Of a DNA stretch of 64,000 nt, positions 17,460-26,329 are shown piece after piece. The translations under genes were made by a program, and so were the position numbers. Below the pieces are notes generated by a model. The model had not been told where the DNA came from. It did no database searches and was given only the letters and a program-made list of their open reading frames with translations. This DNA is from Delftia acidovorans (GTDB taxonomy: Bacteria > Pseudomonadota > Gammaproteobacteria > Burkholderiales > Burkholderiaceae_C): positions 124,001-188,000 of the forward strand of contig JAITUC010000040.1 in the NCBI GenBank assembly GCA_031286585.1, read 5' to 3'. Position 1 is the first letter of the stretch, and each line of letters starts with the position of its first letter.

Positions 17460-18008
17460 ATGCGCATTCTTGGAATCGACCCCGGTCTGCAGACCACGGG
17501 ATTCGGCGTGATCGACGTCGACGGCCACCGCCTGGCCTATGTGGCCAGCGGCACCATCCGCACCACCGGCATCGCGCTCGGCGACCTGCCGGGCCGGCTC
17601 AAGCTGCTGTTCGACGGCATCTCGGAAGTCGCCAGCCGCTACCAGCCCGACACCTCGGCTGTGGAAATCGTCTTCGTCAACGTCAATCCGCAGTCCACGC
17701 TGCTGCTGGGCCAGGCGCGCGGCGCCGCGCTCACGGCCCTGGTCAATGCGGGCCTGCCGGTCGCCGAATACACGGCTCTGCAGATGAAAAAGGCCATGAC
17801 CGGCCATGGCCGCGCGGCCAAGAGCCAGATCCAGGAAATGGTGCGCCGCCTGCTGCAACTGCCCGGCCTGCCCGGCACCGATGCCGCCGATGCCCTGGGC
17901 CTGGCCATCACCCACGCCCATGCGGGCGCCGCCATGACCAAGATGGCTGAGGTCACGCAGCTGCAGCGCCGCCAGCATGCCGTCTACAAGGGCGGCCGGG
18001 TGTATTGA
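17460..18008 (+). CDS. ruvC: Crossover junction endodeoxyribonuclease RuvC
   Basis: The protein has 182 residues from the ATG at 17460 (MRILGIDPGLQTTGFGV). The four catalytic acids of the RuvC fold are all visible: Asp7 (GIDPG), Glu69 (AVEIVFVN), Asp141 and Asp144 (GTDAADALG). It resolves Holliday junctions together with RuvAB, whose genes are not in the window. It lies 18 bp after mtgA. A dispersed repeat begins a few bases past its stop codon. Confidence 0.96.
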   Translation: MRILGIDPGLQTTGFGVIDVDGHRLAYVASGTIRTTGIALGDLPGRLKLLFDGISEVASRYQPDTSAVEIVFVNVNPQSTLLLGQARGAALTALVNAGLPVAEYTALQMKKAMTGHGRAAKSQIQEMVRRLLQLPGLPGTDAADALGLAITHAHAGAAMTKMAEVTQLQRRQHAVYKGGRVY

Positions 18009-18016
18009 CTCCCCCT

Positions 18017-18061
18017 GAGGGGGACGACAGCCTAGCTGCGGGGCGGCCCTTGCTTGCTGTC
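18017..18061 (+). repeat. Dispersed 45-bp repeat, copy 1 (3' of ruvC)
   Basis: The 45 nt beginning GAGGGGGACGACA and ending TGTC match 59589-59633 with five mismatches, sharing GGGGCGGCCCTTGCT. Both copies lie just downstream of a plus-strand stop codon. The copy is preceded by CTCCCCCTGAGGGGGA, a self-complementary stretch. Confidence 0.75.
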
Positions 18062-18095
18062 TCTCGCCTGAGCGCGCGCCCCGCAAGCGCCATGG

Positions 18096-18118
18096 TCTCG
18101 ATCTCGATCTCGATCTCG
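18096..18118. repeat. Hexanucleotide tandem repeat (TCTCGA)
   Basis: Almost four copies of TCTCGA lie in the 146-bp gap between ruvC and the small membrane protein gene. They are non-coding and may vary in copy number between strains. Confidence 0.7.
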
Positions 18119-18154
18119 CTATCGCGTTGGATGGGATGCGAGTCAGAGCCGCCC

Positions 18155-18331
18155 TCAGACTATGCGGCCGAAGAACAGAACGGCAAAGAAGGTCACGCCG
18201 GCAATCACCGTCCACTTGAGGATGATGAAGCCCCAGCGCTTGTAGTGCGGCCGACCCGTGCCCAGGTAGAACGCGAAGGAGACGGCCGAGGCCAGCAGCA
18301 GCAGGGTGGCCAGCCAGCGGAAGATCAGCAT
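18155..18331 (-). CDS. Small membrane protein of unknown function (58 residues)
   Basis: The ATG at 18331 opens MLIFRWLATLLLLASAVSF and gives 58 residues with two membrane segments (about 4-22 and 35-54), separated by a short polar loop GTGRPHYKRWG. The family is unknown to me. It follows lpxC by 13 bp on the same strand, so it is likely the last gene of the dcw transcript. Two helices of this kind and its place in an operon support a real gene. Confidence 0.7.
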   Translation of the reverse strand: MLIFRWLATLLLLASAVSFAFYLGTGRPHYKRWGFIILKWTVIAGVTFFAVLFFGRIV

Positions 18332-18344
18332 GGCGGTGCTCGCC

Positions 18345-19268
18345 TCACCAGGCCCGCGCGGGCTGGGCGAAGCCCTTGGGGGCCTGGCGCTCGCTGTCGA
18401 AGCTGACCAGCTCCCAGGCGTCGGACTGGGCCAGCAGGGCACGCAGCAGCTGGTTGTTCATGCCGTGGCCCGAGCGGAAGGCGCTGTAGGCGGCCAGCAG
18501 CGGTCTGCCGATCAGGTACAGGTCGCCGATGGCGTCGAGGATCTTGTGCTTGGCGAACTCGTCGTCGTAGCGCAGGCCGTCGCTGTTGAGGACCTTGTAG
18601 TCGTCCATGACGATGGCGTTGTCCATGCCGCCCCCCAGCGCCAGGCCATGGCTGCGCAGCATTTCCACGTCCTTGGTGAAGCCGAAGGTGCGCGCGCGTG
18701 CGATGTCGCGCGTGTAGTTGTCCTCGCCCATGTCGAACTCCACGCACTGGCCCGTGGAGTCCACGGCCGGATGGGCGAAGTCGATCTCGAAGCGCAGCTT
18801 GAAGCCGTGGTAGGGGTCGAAGCGCGCCCATTTGAGGTTCTGGCCCTCGCCCTCGCGCACCTCGACGGGGCGGATGACGCGGATGAAGCGCTTGGGAGCC
18901 TTCTGCAGCTCGATGCCCGCGCTTTGCAGCAGGAACACGAAGGAGGCGGAGGAGCCGTCGAGGATGGGCACTTCCTCGGCGGTGATGTCTATATAGAGGT
19001 TGTCGAGCCCGAGGCCGGCAATGGCCGACATCAGGTGCTCCACGGTATGCACCTTGGCGCCGCCGGTGCCGATGGTGGAGGCCATGCGCGTGTCGGTGAC
19101 GGCTTCGGCCGAGATCGGGATGTCCACAGGCTCGGGCAGGTCCACCCGACGGAACACGATGCCGGTGTCGGGCTGCGCGGGTCGCAGCGTCAACTCGACG
19201 CGCTGGCCGCTGTGCAGGCCCACGCCAACGGCACGGGTGATCGTCTTGATGGTGCGTTGTTGGAGCAT
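18345..19268 (-). CDS. lpxC: UDP-3-O-acyl-N-acetylglucosamine deacetylase
   Basis: The protein has 307 residues, the family length. It begins MLQQRTIKTITRAVGVGLHSG, the LpxC start. Zinc ligands are His78 (HTVEH), His241 and Asp245 (HKILDAIGD), and the catalytic His268 lies in RSGHGMNNQL. It performs the committed step of lipid A synthesis in the cytoplasm. It lies 93 bp after ftsZ at the end of the dcw cluster, as in E. coli. Confidence 0.97.
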   Translation of the reverse strand: MLQQRTIKTITRAVGVGLHSGQRVELTLRPAQPDTGIVFRRVDLPEPVDIPISAEAVTDTRMASTIGTGGAKVHTVEHLMSAIAGLGLDNLYIDITAEEVPILDGSSASFVFLLQSAGIELQKAPKRFIRVIRPVEVREGEGQNLKWARFDPYHGFKLRFEIDFAHPAVDSTGQCVEFDMGEDNYTRDIARARTFGFTKDVEMLRSHGLALGGGMDNAIVMDDYKVLNSDGLRYDDEFAKHKILDAIGDLYLIGRPLLAAYSAFRSGHGMNNQLLRALLAQSDAWELVSFDSERQAPKGFAQPARAW

Positions 19269-19289
19269 CCGGCTATTTTAGAACGCGGC

Positions 19290-19321
19290 AGCCGTGCGCA
19301 GGGCATGGCCCTGGCACGGCT
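19290..19321. other. Long hairpin between ftsZ and lpxC
   Basis: AGCCGTGC-G-CAGGGC pairs with GCCCTG-GCACGGCT around a 3-nt loop, with one bulged base. In the minus direction no U-tract follows. It may be a processing or partial-termination element that sets the ratio of FtsZ to LpxC message. Confidence 0.45.
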
Positions 19322-19361
19322 TTCGCTATCACGGCTATGCAGCGACCGTATGGGCCGCTGC

Positions 19362-20600
19362 TCAGTCGGCCTGCTTGCGCAGGAAGGCCGGGATTTCCAG
19401 ATCGTCCATGCCGCCGGAGGCCAGGGCATCGACGCGGGCAGCGGCCTGCGTGCGGTTGGTACGCCAGACGCTGGGCACCGACATGTTGTTGGCATAGTCG
19501 GCACCGCCAGCGGCACCGCCGACCAGGCCGCCGGCCGCCGTGGCGGCACCCATGGAGGCCGAGGGCAGCTGGTAGCTCATGTTGTCGGTACCGGTGCGCA
19601 GACCGCCCTGCACCACCTGCATGTTCTGGCGGCGTGCGCTGGGGCGCGACAGGCCGGTGGCGACCACGGTGACGCGGATCTCGTCGCCCAGGGTGTCGTC
19701 GTAGGCGGCGCCGTAGATCACATGCGCATCGGGCGAGGCATAGGCATTGATGGTGCTCATGGCCAGACGCGACTCGGACAGCTTGAGGCTGCCCTTGGCG
19801 GCCGTGACCAGCACCAGCACGCCCTTGGCGCCCGACAGGTCGATGCCTTCCAGCAGCGGGCAGGCCACGGCCTGCTCGGCGGCGATGCGCGCGCGGTCGG
19901 GGCCGGCGGCCTTGGCCGTGCCCATCATGGCCTTGCCGGGCTCGCCCATGACGGTGCGCACGTCTTCGAAGTCGACGTTCACATGGCCGTACTCGTTGAT
20001 GATTTCGGCAATGCCGCCCACGGCGTTCTTGAGAACGTCGTTGGCATGGGCAAAGGCCTCGTCCTGCGAGATGTCGTCACCCAGCACGTCCAGCAGCTTC
20101 TCGTTGAGCACCACGATCAGCGAATCGACATTGGCTTCGAGCTCGTTGAGGCCGCTGTCGGCGTTGGCCATGCGTCGGCCACCTTCCCACTCGAAGGGCT
20201 TGGTGACCACGCCCACGGTGAGAATGCCCATTTCCTTGGCCACGCGCGCGATCACGGGCGCTGCGCCAGTGCCCGTGCCGCCGCCCATGCCGGCCGTGAT
20301 GAACAGCATGTGCGCGCCTTCGATGGCGGTGCGGATGTCGTCCTCGGCCAGCTCGGCAGCCTCGCGGCCCTTGTCGGGCTTGCTGCCTGCGCCCAGGCCG
20401 CTGCCACCCAGCTGGATGGTGCGGTGGGCGCTGCTGCGCAGCAGCGCCTGCGCGTCGGTGTTGGCGCAGACGAATTCCACGCCCTGCACGTTGCGCGCGA
20501 TCATGTGCTCCACGGCATTGCCGCCGCCGCCGCCAACGCCGATCACCTTGATCTGCGTACCCTGGTTGAATTCTTCAACTTCAATCATGTCGATGGGCAT
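19362..20600 (-). CDS. ftsZ: Cell division GTPase FtsZ
   Basis: The protein has 412 residues. The tubulin signature GGGTGTGAAP starts at residue 106, and an N-terminal GTP-binding loop GVGGGGGNAV lies at 21-30. The C-terminal linker (about 315-395, Ala/Gly/Gln-rich) leads to the conserved tail DDLEIPAFLRKQ, which binds FtsA and ZipA. It polymerises into the Z-ring at midcell. AGGAGAACCAAC precedes the ATG at 20600. It lies 119 bp after ftsA and before lpxC; the gap could hold a further promoter but I see no clear one. Confidence 0.98.
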   Translation of the reverse strand: MPIDMIEVEEFNQGTQIKVIGVGGGGGNAVEHMIARNVQGVEFVCANTDAQALLRSSAHRTIQLGGSGLGAGSKPDKGREAAELAEDDIRTAIEGAHMLFITAGMGGGTGTGAAPVIARVAKEMGILTVGVVTKPFEWEGGRRMANADSGLNELEANVDSLIVVLNEKLLDVLGDDISQDEAFAHANDVLKNAVGGIAEIINEYGHVNVDFEDVRTVMGEPGKAMMGTAKAAGPDRARIAAEQAVACPLLEGIDLSGAKGVLVLVTAAKGSLKLSESRLAMSTINAYASPDAHVIYGAAYDDTLGDEIRVTVVATGLSRPSARRQNMQVVQGGLRTGTDNMSYQLPSASMGAATAAGGLVGGAAGGADYANNMSVPSVWRTNRTQAAARVDALASGGMDDLEIPAFLRKQAD

Positions 20601-20719
20601 GTTGGTTCTCCTGTAGCTCTCTGTAAGTGGTCACCACCGTCTGGGGAAAATTCTGTCTTCTGTCCGGTATTCGGAAGCCGGTGGGCGGGCCGGTAATGCG
20701 CAGTCGATGAAAGCACATA

Positions 20720-21949
20720 TCAAAAGTTCCCCACGATGAAGTCTTTGAAACGGCCAAAAGCGGTCTTCATCGACCCACTCTTTTGTGCCACCTTGAAACC
20801 GCGCAGGCGAGCCAGGCGGGCCTCTTCGAGCAATCCCATCACGGTGGCGGCGCGGGGTTGGGCCACCATGTCTGCCAGAGCGCTCGAATACTTGGGGATG
20901 CCGCGGCGCACGGGCTTGAGGAAGATGTCCTCGCCCAGTTCCACCATGCCCGGCATCACGGCGCTGCCGCCGGTCAGCACGATGCCCGAGGACAGAACCT
21001 CCTCGTAGCCGGAATCGCGCACCACCTGCTGCACCAAAGAAAAGATCTCTTCCACGCGCGGCTCGATCACGCCGGCCAGCGCCTGCTTGCTGATCATGCG
21101 CGGGCTGCGGTCGCCCAGGCCCGGCACTTCGACCTGGGCATCGGGGTCGGCCAGCAGTTGCTTGGCATAGCCGCTTTCGACCTTGATGTCCTCGGCGTCC
21201 TTGGTCGGCGTGCGCAGCGCCATGGCGATGTCGCTGGTGATCAGGTCGCCCGCGATCGGAATGACGGCCGTGTGCCGGATGGCGCCACCCGTGAAGATGG
21301 CCACGTCGGTGGCGCCCGCGCCGATATCGACCACGGCCACGCCCAGCTCGCGTTCGTCATCGGTGAGCACGGCCTGGCTCGATGCCAGCGGGTTGAGCAG
21401 CAGCTGCTCGACCTCCAGGCCGCAGCGGCGCACGCACTTGATGATGTTCTCGGCCGCGCTCTGCGCGCCCGTGACGATGTGGATCTTGGCTTCCAGGCGG
21501 ATGCCGCTCATACCGATGGGCTCGCGCACCTCCTGGCCGTCGATCACGAATTCCTGCGGCTCGACCAGCAGCAGCCGCTGGTCAGAGGAGATGTTGATGG
21601 CCTTGGCCGTCTCCATCACCCGCGCCACGTCGGTCGCCGTGACTTCCTTGTCCTTGATGGCCACCATGCCGCTGGAGTTCAGGCCGCGGATGTGGCTGCC
21701 GGTGATTCCGGTGCACACGCGCTGGATCTTGCAGTCGGCCATCAGCTCGGCCTCTTTCAGCGCCTGCTGGATGCTCTGCACCGTGGCGTCGATGTTCACC
21801 ACCACGCCCCGCTTGAGTCCGTTGCTCGGGGCCACGCCGAGGCCGGCGAGCTTGAGTTCGCCGTTGTACAGGACCTCGGCGACCACGACCATGACCTTGG
21901 CCGTGCCGATGTCCAGTCCGACGATCACATCTTTGTATTCTCTTGCCAT
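20720..21949 (-). CDS. ftsA: Cell division actin-like protein FtsA
   Basis: The protein has 409 residues, starting MAREYKDVIVGLDIGTAKV; the phosphate-1 loop of the actin fold is LDIGTAK. VVDIGAGATDVAIF is phosphate-2, and VLTGGSAVMPGM is the adenosine motif. The C-terminus GRFKDFIVGNF is the amphipathic membrane-targeting helix. It tethers FtsZ polymers to the inner membrane. It follows ftsQ by 84 bp. Confidence 0.97.
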   Translation of the reverse strand: MAREYKDVIVGLDIGTAKVMVVVAEVLYNGELKLAGLGVAPSNGLKRGVVVNIDATVQSIQQALKEAELMADCKIQRVCTGITGSHIRGLNSSGMVAIKDKEVTATDVARVMETAKAINISSDQRLLLVEPQEFVIDGQEVREPIGMSGIRLEAKIHIVTGAQSAAENIIKCVRRCGLEVEQLLLNPLASSQAVLTDDERELGVAVVDIGAGATDVAIFTGGAIRHTAVIPIAGDLITSDIAMALRTPTKDAEDIKVESGYAKQLLADPDAQVEVPGLGDRSPRMISKQALAGVIEPRVEEIFSLVQQVVRDSGYEEVLSSGIVLTGGSAVMPGMVELGEDIFLKPVRRGIPKYSSALADMVAQPRAATVMGLLEEARLARLRGFKVAQKSGSMKTAFGRFKDFIVGNF

Positions 21950-22033
21950 ATCAGCATCCGCCCCCGGTTGGTTCTGTCCTGTCGCTGTGTCGCTGCATGG
22001 TGTGCGTGTACATAGGTCTTTCCTCCCTCGTCT

Positions 22034-22834
22034 TCAGCGTCGGGGACGCACTGCAGCCGGCGCCTTGGCCGTGCCGGTGGTCACACCGCGCAGCCTCAGC
22101 GCATATCCGTCTTCGTAGCGCAGGTCGGCCGACTCGATGGCGTCGGCCTTGCGCTTGTATTGGGTCGTGATCTGGGGCAGCGTGCGCACGAAGCGCTGCA
22201 CGCGCTGCAGCACGGCTTCCACGCTGCCGCCACCCAGTTCGATCTGCGCATCATTGGCCAGCCTGAGCTGCCAGCTCCCGCGCGCATTGAGCGTGAGCCC
22301 GTCGATCTCCACATCCAGCGGCCCCAGCGCCGGCACCAGCAGCCGGTACATCTGCAGCATCTGCGGGGCGCTGTCCTCGGGGCCCTGCAGGCGCGGCAGG
22401 CCGTCGCGGTCGAGCTCGCCCAGGTTGGCCTCGAAGACCTCGCCGAAGCTGTTGACCAGGCCGGTGCCCGAATCGGGCCCCCAGAAGGCCTCGGCCACAT
22501 GCTCGTGCAGGATGACGCGCAGGCTGTTGGGATAGTCGCGGCGCACCTGCGCCTCGCGCACCCAGGGAACCTGCTCGAACGCGGCCTTGGCGGCCTTGAG
22601 GTCCACGGTGAAGAAGTTGCCCGTGAGCACGGGCGCCACATTGGCGCGCAGCGTCACCGTGTTGTTGTGCACCAGCTCGCCCTCGACCACGATGCGGCCG
22701 ATGTTGAAGGCCGGGTGGCGCAGCGCCCACCAGCTCACCGCTGCCAGCCCCAGCGCAGCCACGCCCACGAACAGGACCGTGGCGGTCACGTTCATGAGCT
22801 TGACGTCGAAGGGGGCCGGCAGGGAGTAGCTCAT
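22034..22834 (-). CDS. ftsQ: Cell division protein FtsQ
   Basis: The protein has 266 residues from the ATG at 22834 (MSYSLPAPFDVKLMN). This start overlaps the ddlB stop in an ATGA, which decides it against longer frames. A short cytoplasmic end is followed by one membrane segment (about 15-37), then the POTRA domain (FNIGRIVVEGELVHNN, VPWVREAQVRRDYPNSL) and the FtsQ beta domain. It links FtsA-FtsZ to FtsL, FtsB and FtsI at the septum. The tail is basic (AVRPRR). Confidence 0.95.
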   Translation of the reverse strand: MSYSLPAPFDVKLMNVTATVLFVGVAALGLAAVSWWALRHPAFNIGRIVVEGELVHNNTVTLRANVAPVLTGNFFTVDLKAAKAAFEQVPWVREAQVRRDYPNSLRVILHEHVAEAFWGPDSGTGLVNSFGEVFEANLGELDRDGLPRLQGPEDSAPQMLQMYRLLVPALGPLDVEIDGLTLNARGSWQLRLANDAQIELGGGSVEAVLQRVQRFVRTLPQITTQYKRKADAIESADLRYEDGYALRLRGVTTGTAKAPAAVRPRR

Positions 22835-23811
22835 GCGTGCTCCTGCTCCGGTTGTGCGGCGTCCAGCGCGGCGCTGGCCAGGATGCCCAGGCAGAGGTTT
22901 TCGTAGCTCACGCCGATGGCGCGGGCCGACATGGGCACCAGCGAGTGGCCCGTCATGCCCGGCGAGGTGTTGATCTCCAGCAGGAAGGGCTTGCGGTCGC
23001 TGGCGCGGATCATGATGTCGGCGCGCGACCAGCCGCGGCAGCCCAGCGTGCGGAAGGCCCGCACGACGATGCGCCGGATCTCGGCCTCTTCCTCGGCCGG
23101 CAGTCCGCTGGGGCAGTGGTACTGGGTGTCGTCGGTGAAGTACTTGTTCTGGTAGTCGTAGTTGCCTTCGGGGGCGACGATGCGGATCACGGGCAGCGCA
23201 TGGGCGCCCTCGCCCGTGCCGAGCACGGGGCAGGTGGTCTCGTCGCCCGCGATGAACTCCTCGCAAAGCACCTCGGGGTCGTACTTCGAGGCCAGCACAT
23301 AGGCCTGCTCGCATTCCTCGGCCGTCCAGACCTTGGTCAGTCCGATGGTCGAGCCCTCGCGCGAGGGCTTGACGATCATGGGCGCGCCCAGGGCCTGGAG
23401 CGCGGCACGGGTTTCACCGGCGCTGGCGACCAGGCGCCAGTCCGGCGTGGGCAGGCCCTCGAAGCGCCAGATGCGCTTGGTCATGATCTTGTCCATGGCG
23501 ATGCTGGAGGCCATCACGCCGGGGCCCGTGTACGGGATGCCCAGCAGCTCCAGCGCGCCCTGCACCGTGCCGTCTTCGCCGTAGCGGCCATGCAGCGCGA
23601 TGAAGCAGCGGTCGAACCCCTCCTTCTTCAACTCGCCCAGGTCACGCTCGGCGGGGTCGAAGGCATGGGCGTCCACGCCATGCGACAGCAGGGCCTTGAG
23701 CACGCCCGTGCCCGACATCAGCGAGACCTCGCGCTCGGCCGAGCGGCCGCCCAGCAGCACGGCCACCTTGCCCAGTGCCTTGACATCGATCTGGGTGCCG
23801 AAGCTGCTCAT
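22831..23811 (-). CDS. ddlB: D-alanine-D-alanine ligase
   Basis: The protein has 326 residues. VLLGGRSAEREVSL and FIALHGRYGEDGTVQG bind substrate; VKPSREGSTIG is the ATP-grasp loop; LLEINTSPGMTGHSLVP holds the metal ligands. It makes the D-Ala-D-Ala end of the muropeptide. It overlaps murC upstream and ftsQ downstream by ATGA. Its place in the dcw cluster supports DdlB rather than DdlA. Confidence 0.97.
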   Translation of the reverse strand: MSSFGTQIDVKALGKVAVLLGGRSAEREVSLMSGTGVLKALLSHGVDAHAFDPAERDLGELKKEGFDRCFIALHGRYGEDGTVQGALELLGIPYTGPGVMASSIAMDKIMTKRIWRFEGLPTPDWRLVASAGETRAALQALGAPMIVKPSREGSTIGLTKVWTAEECEQAYVLASKYDPEVLCEEFIAGDETTCPVLGTGEGAHALPVIRIVAPEGNYDYQNKYFTDDTQYHCPSGLPAEEEAEIRRIVVRAFRTLGCRGWSRADIMIRASDRKPFLLEINTSPGMTGHSLVPMSARAIGVSYENLCLGILASAALDAAQPEQEHA

Positions 23812-25241
23812 TGCACGGCCCCCTGCTGCGCCTGCAGCGTTTGTTTCTGAAGCATTTCAACCAACTTTCCGGGCACGGCGCCAATCGAGCCTGCCCCCAT
23901 GCACAACAACACGTCGCCATCGCGTGCATTGACGGCAATGGCCGCCGGCAGCTCGGCAACGTTTTCCACAAACACCGGCTCGACACGGCCGGCCACGCGC
24001 AGGGCGCGTGTCAGCGAGCGGCCGTCGGCCGCCACCACGGGCGCCTCGCCGGCCGCATAGACCTCGGTCAGCAGCACGGCGTCGGCCAGGCTGATGACCT
24101 TGACGAAATCCTCGAAGCAGTCGCGCGTGCGGCTATAGCGGTGCGGCTGGAACGCCAGCACCAGGCGGCGGCCCGGGAAGGCGCCGCGCGCGGCGGCCAG
24201 GGTGGCCGCCATCTCGACTGGGTGGTGGCCATAGTCGTCGATGACGGTGAAGCTGCCGCCGTCGGCAGCCGCCAGTTCGCCATAGCGCTGAAAGCGCCGG
24301 CCCACGCCCTTGAAGCTTTCGAAGGCACGCAGCAGCGCATCATCGGAAATCTCCAGCTCCATGGCCACGGCCACCGCCGACAGCGCGTTGAGCACGTTGT
24401 GCTCGCCCGGCAGGCTCAGCACCACGTCCAGGTCGGGATAGCTCTGGCCGTTGCTGCGGCGCACCGTGAAATGCATGCTGCCGGCCTCGGCGCGCACGTT
24501 GAGGGCGCGCACCTGGGCGTCCTCTGCAAAGCCGTAGGTGGTCACGGGGCGGGCCACCTGGGGCAGGATCTCGCGCACGGCCGGGCTGTCCACGCAAAGG
24601 ATGGCGCGGCCATAGAACGGCATGCGGTGCAGGAAATCGACGAAGGCGCCCTTGAGCCGGCCGAAGTCGTGGCCATAGGTTTCCATGTGGTCGGCGTCGA
24701 TGTTGGTGACGACGGCCATCACGGGCAGCAGGTTTAGGAAGGACGCATCGGACTCGTCGGCCTCTACCACGATGTAGTCGCCCTGGCCCAGCTTGGCGTT
24801 GGCGCCCGCGCTGTTGAGCTTGCCGCCGATGACGAAGGTCGGGTCCAGCCCGGCCTCGGCCAGCACGCTGGTCACCAGGCTGGTGGTCGTGGTCTTGCCA
24901 TGCGCCCCCGCGATGGCGATGCCCTGCTTGAAGCGCATGAGCTCGGCCAGCATGAGCGCACGCGGCACGACGGGAATCTTGCGCTCGCGCGCGGCCAGCA
25001 CCTCGGGGTTGTCGGACTGAACGGCGGTGGAGGTGACGACGGCGTCAGCCCCTTCGATGTGCGCGGCCGCATGGCCGACGTGGGTGGCGATGCCCAGTCC
25101 GGCGAGCCGGCGCAGCGTGGCGCTGTCGGACAGGTCCGAGCCCGAGATGGCGTAACCCAGGTTGTGCAGCACCTCGGCGATGCCGCTCATTCCGGCGCCG
25201 CCGATGCCGACGAAATGGATGTGATGAATGGCGTGCTTCAT
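23808..25241 (-). CDS. murC: UDP-N-acetylmuramate-L-alanine ligase
   Basis: The protein has 477 residues, starting MKHAIHHIHFVGIGGAGMSG, with the Rossmann-like UDP-binding loop GIGGAGMSG. The Mur-ligase P-loop is GAHGKTT (112-118). EADESDASF, NIDADHMETYG and DDYGHHPVE follow as in MurC. It adds L-Ala to UDP-MurNAc, the first step of the peptide stem. ATGA overlaps join it to murG upstream and ddlB downstream. Confidence 0.97.
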   Translation of the reverse strand: MKHAIHHIHFVGIGGAGMSGIAEVLHNLGYAISGSDLSDSATLRRLAGLGIATHVGHAAAHIEGADAVVTSTAVQSDNPEVLAARERKIPVVPRALMLAELMRFKQGIAIAGAHGKTTTTSLVTSVLAEAGLDPTFVIGGKLNSAGANAKLGQGDYIVVEADESDASFLNLLPVMAVVTNIDADHMETYGHDFGRLKGAFVDFLHRMPFYGRAILCVDSPAVREILPQVARPVTTYGFAEDAQVRALNVRAEAGSMHFTVRRSNGQSYPDLDVVLSLPGEHNVLNALSAVAVAMELEISDDALLRAFESFKGVGRRFQRYGELAAADGGSFTVIDDYGHHPVEMAATLAAARGAFPGRRLVLAFQPHRYSRTRDCFEDFVKVISLADAVLLTEVYAAGEAPVVAADGRSLTRALRVAGRVEPVFVENVAELPAAIAVNARDGDVLLCMGAGSIGAVPGKLVEMLQKQTLQAQQGAVQ

Positions 25242-26329
25242 GCGGCCAGTTCCTCACAGGCGGCGACCACCTCGGCGGTGGCATCGGTCTTTTGCATTTT
25301 CTTGGCTTTTCCAGCGCGCTCCAGCAGCGTCGCACGCTGCATATTTTGTAGCATTTCGGCCAGGCTTTGGGCAGTCAGTGCGCTTTGTTGCATCAACCAT
25401 CCACCACCGGCATCGACCAGGAAACGTGCGTTGGTGGTCTGGTGGTCGTCCACCGCCGACGGGAAGGGGACATAGATGGCTGCGGCGCCCACGGCCGCGA
25501 TCTCGGTGACCGTGCTGGCGCCCGCGCGGCAGACGATGACATCGGCCTCGGCAAAGGCGCGCGCCGTGTCGTCGATGAAGGGCGTCAGCTCGGCCGCGAC
25601 GCCTGCGGCGGCATAGTTGGCGCGCAGGGCATCGATCTGCGCGGCGCCGCTTTGGTGCAGCACGACGGGCCGCACATCGGCAGGAATCAGGGCCAGCGCC
25701 TGGGGAACGATCTCGTTGAGCGCCTTGGCGCCCAGGCTGCCACCCACCACCAGCAGGCGCAGCGGACCGCTGCGGCCCGCAAAGCGCTGCTCGGGCGCGG
25801 GCTGCTCGGTAAATTCCCGGCGCAGCGGGTTGCCGACCCAGCGGCCCTTGGGGAACACGTTGGGGAAGGCGGTGAAGATGCGGCGGGAGACGCTGGCCAG
25901 CACCTTGTTGGCCATGCCGGCCACGGAGTTCTGCTCATGCAGCACCAGGGGCTTGCCAGCCAGCACGGCCATCATGCCGCCGGGAAAGCTGATGTAGCCG
26001 CCCAGGCCCACGACCACGTCGGGCTTGACGCGGCGCACCACGGCCAGCGCCTGCCAGAAGGCACGCAGCAGGCGCATGGGCAAAAAGGCCAGGGTCATGA
26101 TGCCCTTGCCGCGCACGCCCGAGAACTCGATGGTCTCCAGCGGGAAGCCCTGGGCGGGCACGATGCGCGACTCCATGGAGCCGGGCGCGCCCAGCCAGCG
26201 CACGTTCCAGCCGCGCTCGCGCAGGGCCTGGGCCACGGCCAGGCCCGGGAAGATATGTCCGCCCGTGCCGCCGGCCATGATCAGGGCCGTGCGCTGGCGT
26301 TGCGTGCCTTGGGAGGTGGGCTGCGTCAT
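25238..26329 (-). CDS. murG: UDP-GlcNAc:lipid I N-acetylglucosaminyltransferase
   Basis: The protein has 363 residues from the ATG at 26329 (MTQPTSQGTQRQRTALIMAGGTGGHIFPG), overlapping the ftsW stop by ATGA. The first G-loop is MAGGTGGHIFPGLAVA, the second GLGGYISFPGG. HEQNSVAG and VVGGSLGAKALNE are MurG signatures. It adds GlcNAc to lipid I to make lipid II on the inner face of the membrane. The N-terminus is slightly extended compared with E. coli MurG. Confidence 0.97.
   Translation of the reverse strand: MTQPTSQGTQRQRTALIMAGGTGGHIFPGLAVAQALRERGWNVRWLGAPGSMESRIVPAQGFPLETIEFSGVRGKGIMTLAFLPMRLLRAFWQALAVVRRVKPDVVVGLGGYISFPGGMMAVLAGKPLVLHEQNSVAGMANKVLASVSRRIFTAFPNVFPKGRWVGNPLRREFTEQPAPEQRFAGRSGPLRLLVVGGSLGAKALNEIVPQALALIPADVRPVVLHQSGAAQIDALRANYAAAGVAAELTPFIDDTARAFAEADVIVCRAGASTVTEIAAVGAAAIYVPFPSAVDDHQTTNARFLVDAGGGWLMQQSALTAQSLAEMLQNMQRATLLERAGKAKKMQKTDATAEVVAACEELAA

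Noticed and set aside
18306..20696. Plus-strand frame of 796 codons antisense to lpxC and ftsZ
   Set aside because: It spans two conserved genes and the gap between them, without homologous motifs.
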